A stretch of DNA of 64,000 nt from Ampelocalamus luodianensis (taxonomy: Eukaryota > Streptophyta > Magnoliopsida > Poales > Poaceae). The stretch spans positions 65,200,256 to 65,264,255 of the forward strand of contig CM070618.1 of the NCBI GenBank assembly GCA_036346255.1, in the 5' to 3' direction. Shown one piece after another: positions 57,061-64,000 of this stretch (positions within the stretch are counted from its first letter, which is position 1; each line of letters opens with the position of its first letter). The notes under the pieces were generated by a model. It did no database searches. It was not told where the DNA came from and saw nothing but the letters and a program-made list of their open reading frames with translations. The translations under genes and the position numbers were made by a program.

Positions 57061-57950
57061 TGTAGCAACAGCATGCTGGAGACAATCATGAGCTTCATCC
57101 TCATCTTCTTCCACAAAGATGCTTGTTGTCGCCTGTGTGTCACCTGAAACATCTGATCTAGCTCCAGGGCTAGTCTCATCAAAGGTGACATTGTATGTCT
57201 TCTGGATAACGTTAGTCTCAACATTAAGAACTGAAAAACCCATCGAATGTGCAGGATAACCCAGAAATAAACCATCAGAAGTTTTTGACTCAAATTTATC
57301 TAGGTTTCCTGTCTTGATAATGAAACACTTGCCTCCAAAAACTCGAAAATGTGAAACAGAGGGTTTTCTACCAAACCGAAGCTCATATGATGTCTTGCCT
57401 AAAGACGGTATCAAGAAGACACGATTTGCGATATGGCAAGCTGTAGCAATAGCTTCAGCCTAGAACCTCCTCGGTGTACTATACTCATCTAGCATCGTCC
57501 TAGCCATCTTGACTAAGATTATGTTCTTCTTTTCCACAACATCATTTTGTTGAGAGATGTGTAGAGAAGAGAACTGATGCTCAATACCACGCTCAACACA
57601 GAAAGAGGCAAATGAGTCATTCTTGAACTCTGTGCTATTATCACTGCGAATTGCTCTCAAGGCACCGAGGAGTTCAGAAGCTAAGCGAAGAATAAGATCA
57701 TGAAAATGATCAAAAGCTTCATCCCTCGAAGTAAGAAAGAACACCTAAGAGTATCACGAGAAATCATCGACTATGACAAGAATATACTATTTACCACTGG
57801 CTGACCGAACCCTAGCAGGACCAATAGTATCCATGTGAAGTAACTATCCCGGTCCATCAGTCATGACCATAGTCAATGAAGGGTGTGAGGCGGTAACTTG
57901 CTTGCCATGCCTGCAAGGCACACATACAACATCCTTGACGGCTTCGAGTT
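57061..57950 (-). pseudogene. SIRE integrase
   Basis: Minus strand. Integrase core blocks: AIRSDNSTEFKND (near 57660-57620; family has DNGTEF), EHQFSSLHISQQNDVVE near 57580-57540, MLDEYSTP near 57485, then YELRFGRKPSVSHFRVFGGK near 57390-57335 and GLFLGYPAHSMGF near 57270-57230. A stop near 57460 splits two long open segments. The right boundary at 57061 is the CACTA insertion. Confidence 0.85.
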
Positions 57951-58445
57951 TAGGCAAACCTCTCATGAGATCAAGGTTGCTAACTCGCAACAGATGATCA
58001 AAACCAATATACCCCAAATGACGGTGCCAAAGCTATAACTCAGAAGAGAATGCAATCAAACACTTGAGAGACCCATCAAGAGATTCAAAAAAATCAGCTC
58101 CAAAGATCCTACCAACTCTAGAAATCCCAAAGACAAGCTCACCAACTGAATCAAGCACACGACAAGTATTTTTCTTAAACCTAGTCTCATAGCCATCATC
58201 AAGAAGCTACGAGATAGAAATCAAGTTGTACCTTAGCTTGTCCACAAGGGCGACATCCTTTAGGATGAACTTGTTGTTCGCCCAAATCGATCCAGTTCCT
58301 TCGATCCGTCCTTGTGTGTCATCTCCAAAGGTGATGAAGTCATCACCCGTCGACCGCATGAAAGAGGTAAACCATCTTGAGTCTCTGGTCATATAACGTG
58401 AACACCCGGAGTCGACGAATCACGTGTTCTTCCCCCTTCCGCGGT
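57951..58445 (-). pseudogene. SIRE protease and pre-integrase region
   Basis: Minus strand: the protease active-site block VDSGCSRYMTRD near 58425-58385, followed by FITFGDDTQGRIEGTGS and LVDKLRYNLISIS (58340-58210). A zinc-finger pre-integrase block (LWHRHLGYIG-like) lies near 58030-58000. Stops are present between them. Confidence 0.75.
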
Positions 58446-59800
58446 GATCCTGAAAATCAAAGTATAGAAGATCGATGTGTCTCAATACTCGGGTTAGTTA
58501 AACATGATTTGGAAACTCAGTACTGAGACACACGTCTGCGAGAAGTATGTAAAGCAGAATTGTTAGCCTTGATCCTACTTGTGGTTCTATTATGAGCAAT
58601 AGTTACAAGAACATGAGATGCATCCTGTCTAGGAACATGATGATGATGATGTGCATGTGATACAAATCCTAGTCCATATTTCTTCTTTTCTAGATGACCA
58701 TATCTTATGAAGGCTCTAGGTTGATGAGATGAAAGTTTAGCAAGATTTTGCTTAGCATTTTTTAACCTACGCTAACAAAACTCAAGTAAATGTACATCCT
58801 TCTTGCAATAGGTGCAATGGTACTTGGTACCATTGGGAGAAGCACCTTTTGACTCAACAGATGGTTGGGGAAAACCTACAGATTTGTAAAGAGTTTTTGT
58901 AAGTTGGGTTTTGAACTCAACTAAGCTATTTTCCAAAACTTAAACGACATTTAGCCTGGACTTATCTTGGGCAAAGTTGTATCCTAACCCTTGCTTTTTA
59001 TAAGGAGTTTTGGACTTGTCAAGAATCATATTTAACTATTTCTTACCCTTAGAGAATTTTTCTAATGTATCATTGAGATAAGCATTCTCTTTTTAAAGAT
59101 TAAGACATGATTCACAAGTTTTAGCCTTAATGGTTTTAACATGCTTCTCCTTATGAATAGCAACTTTAAGCTTAAGGGCTTCACATGAAGCACAAGGAGC
59201 AGAGTTAATTTTGTCTTTAAGCTTGGCATACTTAATTCTAACTTCTTCTAATATGTCTTTTACTTCATGTTCACGTTCTAAGCAGAAAGAGCAAGTGCTA
59301 GACTCATCTTATCAAAAGCAACCAACTTGCTAGATTATAAGTATTTTTACATGGAGTAGATTTAACTTCAATTAACTCAGTCCTAACATTTTCTAGTTGG
59401 TGCATGGCAATATCATGAGTATTTTGTAATTTAGCAAGTTCAGAATGTAAAGTATGGCAAGATGAACATTCATCAGCATCAAGGTTCTTAGCATTCACAA
59501 GTTCTAGCGTCATATTATCAATTTGTGATCCGAAGTCCTTATTTCTAGCCATGGTAAACTCTGATATCTTATCCTGGTTAAGCAATTACTCATAAATGAT
59601 ATCACATCTAGCAGAGAGAACTTCATAGGATGGAGGTACCTCTGTCATCGATGTCGATGGAATTAGCCATGAAGCACATGCCGTTGAAGTCCTTTGCCTT
59701 TCCTTTCTTCTTCTCTTGAGGAAGCTCCTCCTCCTTGTCCTCCTGACTTCCGGAGTCCACATCGCTCGTGGATTGTTCTCCAAAAGCAGCAAGAACCCAG
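58446..59800 (-). pseudogene. SIRE gag C-terminal / linker region
   Basis: Minus-strand reading segments (59304-59585, 59586-59901) with acidic, coiled-coil-like composition (SELAKLQNTHDIAMHQLEN near 59450-59395) and CSSCHTLH near 59470. A degenerate zinc knuckle (THCTYCKKDVH) lies near 58825-58795, and HHHHHVPRQDASH near 58660-58620. Typical of the long coiled-coil part of SIRE gag. Several stops. Confidence 0.7.
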
Positions 59801-59805
59801 TGAAC

Positions 59806-60135
59806 GGCCTTCATGAGCTTGGCAGCATCAAACTTGGACTTGTTCCCTTGAGGCTTCCTCCAAGTTGTCTTCTCCTCCTTGTGGTTGTTATTTCCTTTCA
59901 CTTAGGCGGTTCACCGCAGAGAAAACGAGGGGCGGCGTGATGGATGTGGTAGAGCTATCCACATTCATAGCATATCACTATAATGAAGTCATGGTGGTGA
60001 TTTGGTTCCACTCATTTTGCTCGTAACCTCATCTTCCACTTCAGTGGACTTCATCGTGTTCAAGTCTTCCCGCCTCTCTTCATGTTTCTCATATTGTTAT
60101 AGGCCGTGTGAACTTTTTTGGCTAAGAGGCTACAG
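59806..60135 (-). repeat. Duplicated gag segment, copy 1
   Basis: Same gag zinc-knuckle region (WRKPQGNKSKFDAAKLMK on the minus strand) as copy 2 at about 61440-61655, with a small insertion (59920-59945 and around 59990-60060) relative to it. Confidence 0.75.
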
Positions 60136-61439
60136 TGCTAATTATGGCCAAAAATGGGTTTTAGGTAATATCTTTTGCACCACAAATCCAAATTAGGTTT
60201 TTCCAGGTTTCTATGTCTAGGTATATTCGTATTTCACCTTGTGTATAAGTTTCAGTCGCATTTGGATAATTTTTGCTTGCTCTTTGTTTAAGTGTTGCTA
60301 GTCTTATTGGTTGTTCTTGGTTCTTTTGCCTTTCGCTAGGGTTCGACATTTGCGGTAATCCGAGAACGACCCTCCACAACAGTTTGAGCAAAGCAAGAAG
60401 GCAAGCGTTTGATCATGTTAATCCTAGTATTTTAAGTATTTATGTTGATTACAAATTTATGTATGCATTGCTATTTTGTGTTAATAGTTGGCCTAGTAGA
60501 TGCATTTCTTAGCAAATGATTATTCTCTACTACCATGAGCCTAGGTTACTTCTTCGTGACTTAGAGTTCATGGATGGGCTCTGTCACTTAGTAGTTGCGA
60601 ATTAATTGCTTAGCCATGCTTAGCTTCGTAGAAATGGGCGGTTATCGACTTGTCGCTACCTCTCTTGACTTAGTACTTTACGTGTATTGGCCCGAGTCGC
60701 AGTGGAGTCGCAGAGGGATGGTGTTGGGAGCATTGTAGTGTCCGAAAGACTTCACCCGTGATGGGATTTGTTGTCTTCGGCTTGCAATGTAAGCATATGG
60801 GTTTCTATCCATATGAGCGGCTCGTAGTTAATACACAAGATTGGAAATGTCTCGTAGGACTTAGCCAGCCAGCATACCTTCTGTAGTGTGCTTGTGGCTT
60901 GAAGGCGCTCAAGTGTGGGTACATTGGTACACCCGCATGGTTAAAACTATTCGAATAGCCTCGTCCTAGGTTATGGACACGCTTGGCAAGGTCTTTCAAG
61001 AGTTAGACTACAACCTTTTAAATTAAAACTTGAACTCACAGAGGAAGAAGGTGAGCACGAGGGCCTCACTTTTGTGAGTGTGTTGTGGTAGCTATGGGCG
61101 ACTAGTTAGCGGCCGGTCGGTTGCCTTGTGGGTGTGTGGCTAACCTGGCCGACTTTTGTTCTAGCCATCTTATGGCACCTTTGCTTCACTGTCATTCTTG
61201 TATATTGTTCTATTTGGCCGGTCGGCTCTCTTTGTAATAACTTTACTTTATGTATGTCGTTGTTGAACCTAGTGATGTATGTGTATGGAATTGATGTGTA
61301 TTTTGTGATGATGTGCATATGCTGCACTGCAGGGAAGCATATGTCCATCGAGGCTTAGAATGCTTAATTAGTAACGCTAGAACCATTTGGAGGTTAAGTG
61401 TTACTAGTTAAATATTCCAGGTCCTCACAGAACGACCTT
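60136..61439 (-). repeat. LTR-like insertion between duplicated gag segments
   Basis: On the minus strand it starts TGTGAGGACCTGGAATA (61439) and ends near CCATAATTAGCA (60136), so it has LTR-like TG/CA ends and a length of 1304 bp. No ORF. No matching 5-bp target duplication (TACAG versus GAACG). Probably a solo LTR, placed by recombination rather than simple insertion. Confidence 0.5.
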
Positions 61440-62430
61440 CATGAGCTTGGCAGCATCAAACTTGGACTTGTTCCCTTGAGGCTTCCTCCAAGTTGTCTTC
61501 TCCCCCTTGTGGTTGTTATTTCCTTTCAGCTTAGGGCAGTTCACCCAGATGTGGTAGAGCTATCCACATTCATAGCATATCACAGGGCCGCCTCTCTTCA
61601 TGTTTCTTATATTGTTATAGGCCCGTGTGAACTTTTTGGCTAAGAGGGCTAACTCAGGCTTAGGAATACTCTCAAGTTCCTCTTCATGGATTGCAGATAA
61701 AAAAACAAGTGAAAATCCAGATAAAGATTCAGAAGAGCCATCAGAAGTTCTCTTAAGAGGGTCAGCTACTAAAGCCATGTTCTCCTTCTTACGATGATCA
61801 ACCTTGTTGATCTCATGGGTCTTTTTCTTGCTATAGAGCAACTTCAAAGTGAGATTAGAGAGATTGACATTCTCCTCAATGGCAGTCGCCTTCATCTCCC
61901 ACTCCTTGGTGTTGATTGCAGCCAAGAGGTGGGTAGCATTCTTAGACTTAGAATACTTGATGTCGACTGCTCTCAAGTCTCAACTGATTAAGCGTCTTGT
62001 TGAAGCGAGTGAATACATCATCGATGCTCTTTTTAGGACGCATCTCGAACTTGTTGTATTCTAGTTTGAAGACCGTTTGGTGAACTTGCTTGATTTGGGA
62101 CAAACCCTCATGGTAGGTTTCAAGGTTGTGCCTAATCCCGTGCGCGGTCTCAAGGTGATAGATCCTATCGTACTCCTATCTACCAAGCCTAGCATATAGA
62201 AGGTTCTTTCTTTGTTGTTGTTAGCCAAGAGGGCTGTTGAAGCCGGCGTAGCAACCTCGAGCAAGACAAGCGGGGCTCGAAGAACCTCCTATATGGGTTG
62301 ACCTTCACTCTGAAGGTAGACACGCATACGATTCTTCCAATAGGCATAGTTAAACTCATCAAAGACATGTGGCTTGGTGGAGTACTTCTCCATCACCAAG
62401 TTCAGTGACCGGTTAAGATCAAGAATGAAC
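61440..62430 (-). pseudogene. SIRE gag
   Basis: Minus strand from near 62395: MEKYSTKPHVFDEFNYAYWK, the usual start of SIRE-type gag. UBN2-like capsid blocks follow (61980-62300), then MRAVDIKYSKSKNATHLLAA with KEWEMKATAIEE in the segment 61976-61560, and a CYECG zinc knuckle near 61580. Frameshifts near 62280, 62060 and 61980. Gag would form the particle; this copy is disabled. Confidence 0.8.
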
Positions 62431-62437
62431 TAACCGG

Positions 62438-62449
62438 GCTCTGATACCA
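62438..62449 (-). promoter_or_regulatory. Primer-binding site (tRNA-iMet)
   Basis: Minus-strand TGGTATCAGAGC, complementary to the 3' end of plant initiator tRNA-Met, right after the 5' LTR. Confidence 0.9.
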
Positions 62450-62450
62450 C

Positions 62451-64000
62451 TTATAGGAGAACTACCTAATTTTTCACTTTGATTGGATTCAACTCAATTT
62501 TTACTTCAATAGCTATAAAAGCTATGAAGATCGATATTCAAGCATAGCGGAAGTCTTGTTTTGAATCCAATCGAAACCCAAGCACACAACTAAAAACGCA
62601 AAAACACGATGTTGAACATTAACTGCGAACAATACTGATGAACAGTGCCGGTCATACCGGTGAACAGTGTGGTAGTATCGCAAAATGGTAATACCAGTGA
62701 ACAGTAGCGGTATTACCGGATGAACAGTAAAAACAACACGATGAATAGGAAATCAGCCCGAAATCAAAATCCAAAATTGGCACAACTTTTGATCCACAAC
62801 TCCAAACTTCATGAAACTTGAAATATACCTTATCTAGGATGTCATAAACCTATTTCGATCAAAGATCGTGTAGATCATTGTCAAAGTTTCGACTTTTTTC
62901 CTTTTGAGTGAAGGTTGCTCCAAAACCGAACCAAAATCAAACCTGGGTCCAAAAACTTGTTCATGCGTAAAAGATGATCAAAATGATCCCAGATGCACTC
63001 CCACATAACACAGCAAACAAGATCACCACAAGAAACCAAAGGATCATCAAAAACCCAAAATCACCAAAGAGAGAGCAAGAACAAGAAGAGACTCATCTTG
63101 GGGAATCTCGTTTGGATTGATTTGAGATTGATGTTGGTTTACAACCACTCTATCATGAAGGACAAAAGCTTAACACTTGAACACACAATCAATCCAACTC
63201 TCAAGAATCTTAACCTCTCCACTTTCCTTTCCTATCTCTAAAACACAAACTAGGGTTTCTAGATACAAGGGTTGGGAGGTGCACATCCAGCACCCGCCTC
63301 TTTTATAGTGGAGGCTAGGCTCTAGAGAGACATCCCAAACAGGCACCCGTTATGCCCACACACAAACGGGTTTCACTCATGCACGCATCTCAAAGCGTTG
63401 TCTTCATCTTCTCTTGATCTAAACCATCTCTCCTTGCGTCGCGGTTTAGCCAAAAGCCATTAAGGCGGTATTTTAGTGAAATTGCCAAAATACCCCTTCT
63501 TGATCCTTCTCCGAAGACTGAGTCCAATCTTCATGAAGCAATCCCATGCTTCGCCACATGTAGGTTGATCAACGGCTCTCCTTATGTCGGTAAGTCTCTC
63601 CCATCTGGCTCCCACCGAAACCACCATGGCATCTGCACCGACCCCCACGCCGCTTGATGCAACCCGTCGCACCGAACTTTCCGTTCGGTCATCCTTGTCC
63701 ATTTTGCGTCATGCTTGAGTCCAACCATCTCACCCGGCATCCACGATCGTTCTGGACCTTGGTTCTCCTAACCAAATTCCGATCCTCCTCACCGTTGATC
63801 ATAGCTGACCACGAAGCCACCTGCACAAGAATAGACCAATAAATCATTTTCGGGAATAAGTTCTTCGCAACTTGACCCACGTTAGTCAAAACATGCATCA
63901 TACAATACAAATGCATTGAAACCCATGAAATTGACCTAATCTACAAATATCGTCGCCAAGCTGGCCAGCGAACAGGGCAAAATCAGTCATACTGCCATGT
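62451..64000 (-). repeat. 5' LTR of SIRE element, truncated by window end
   Basis: Aligns with 48003 to about 48920 of the 3' LTR (shared CACTTTGATTGGATT, AGCTATGAAGATC and CCTCACCGTTGA). Larger than the corresponding part of the left LTR by a segment near 62880-63480 that the left copy lacks. The outer part lies beyond 64000. Confidence 0.85.

Larger units (their letters stand above)
48003..64000 (-). mobile_element. SIRE/Maximus-type Ty1/copia retrotransposon, minus orientation, cut by the window end
   Basis: From right to left (its own 5' to 3'): an LTR from about 62451 running off the window, a tRNA-iMet primer site (62438-62449), gag, protease, integrase, RT, RNase H, about 1.4 kb of untranslated sequence, a polypurine tract (49232-49245) and a 3' LTR (48003-49231). 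The two LTRs align by eye across their shared length (for example GATGCAACCCGTCGCAC at 48578 and 63656). Insertions are a CACTA element (52469-57060) and an LTR-like segment (60136-61439). Long LTRs, PBS wording and gag type suggest the SIRE/Maximus lineage. No env-like ORF is visible. The coding parts have many stops. Confidence 0.88.

Overview
The window is nuclear DNA of a monocot, most likely a grass (Poaceae). It has a single-copy, seven-exon katanin p60 gene whose protein closely resembles grass katanins, a GC-rich first exon, a plant tRNA-Asp, and long stretches of nested grass-type transposons (Ty1/copia, Ty3/gypsy Tat lineage, SIRE/Maximus-type copia, LINE-L1, CACTA, hAT and MITEs). 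I cannot name the species.

Layout. 1-11.3 kb is a layered wreck. A degenerate Ty1/copia pol (copia A: 1-1260, 5699-6420, 8770-9568) is split by a minus-oriented Tat gypsy fragment with an antisense accessory gene (about 1583-4245), an unclassified stretch, a second copia integrase fragment (6480-7617), a piece of SIRE-like LTR (7618-8376) and a piece of Tat LTR (8377-8780). A 1.38-kb hAT-like element (9613-10991, 8-bp target duplication) sits in the start of the copia A LTR. A 497-bp MITE (11489-11985) and a GC-rich candidate element (about 12131-13246) lie just upstream of the only clearly intact host protein gene, katanin p60 (13393-18902, plus strand, 516 residues). A tRNA-Asp(GUC) gene (19730-19801, minus) follows. 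19.9-31 kb is intergenic, with a SIRE-type solo LTR (about 22665-24965), microsatellites, a possible short Pol II unit (TATA near 29131) and an LTR-like repeat (29225-30560).

31.0-47.5 kb is one LINE-L1 copy interrupted inside its reverse transcriptase by a 12.0-kb Tat-lineage Ty3/gypsy element (33867-45907, target duplication GGTGT). The gypsy copy has LTRs of about 705 bp, degenerate gag, protease, RT and integrase, an additional RNase H, and an antisense accessory gene before the 3' LTR. 48.0 kb to the window end is a minus-oriented SIRE/Maximus copia element with its 3' LTR, polypurine tract, pol, gag and tRNA-iMet primer site; its 5' LTR runs off the window.

Inside the copia pol is a 4.6-kb CACTA transposon (52469-57060, target duplication TGT). 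It encodes no recognisable transposase. It carries a captured, intron-containing F-box gene (now a pseudogene), a second unrecognised ORF, a long hairpin, many palindromic subterminal repeats and a nested hAT MITE. The two cargo ORFs sit in two consecutive cassettes with related TATA and subterminal segments. I regard this CACTA element as the most interesting object in the window. The Tat elements, with palindromic TCGTA/TACGA repeats and an antisense spliced gene, come second.
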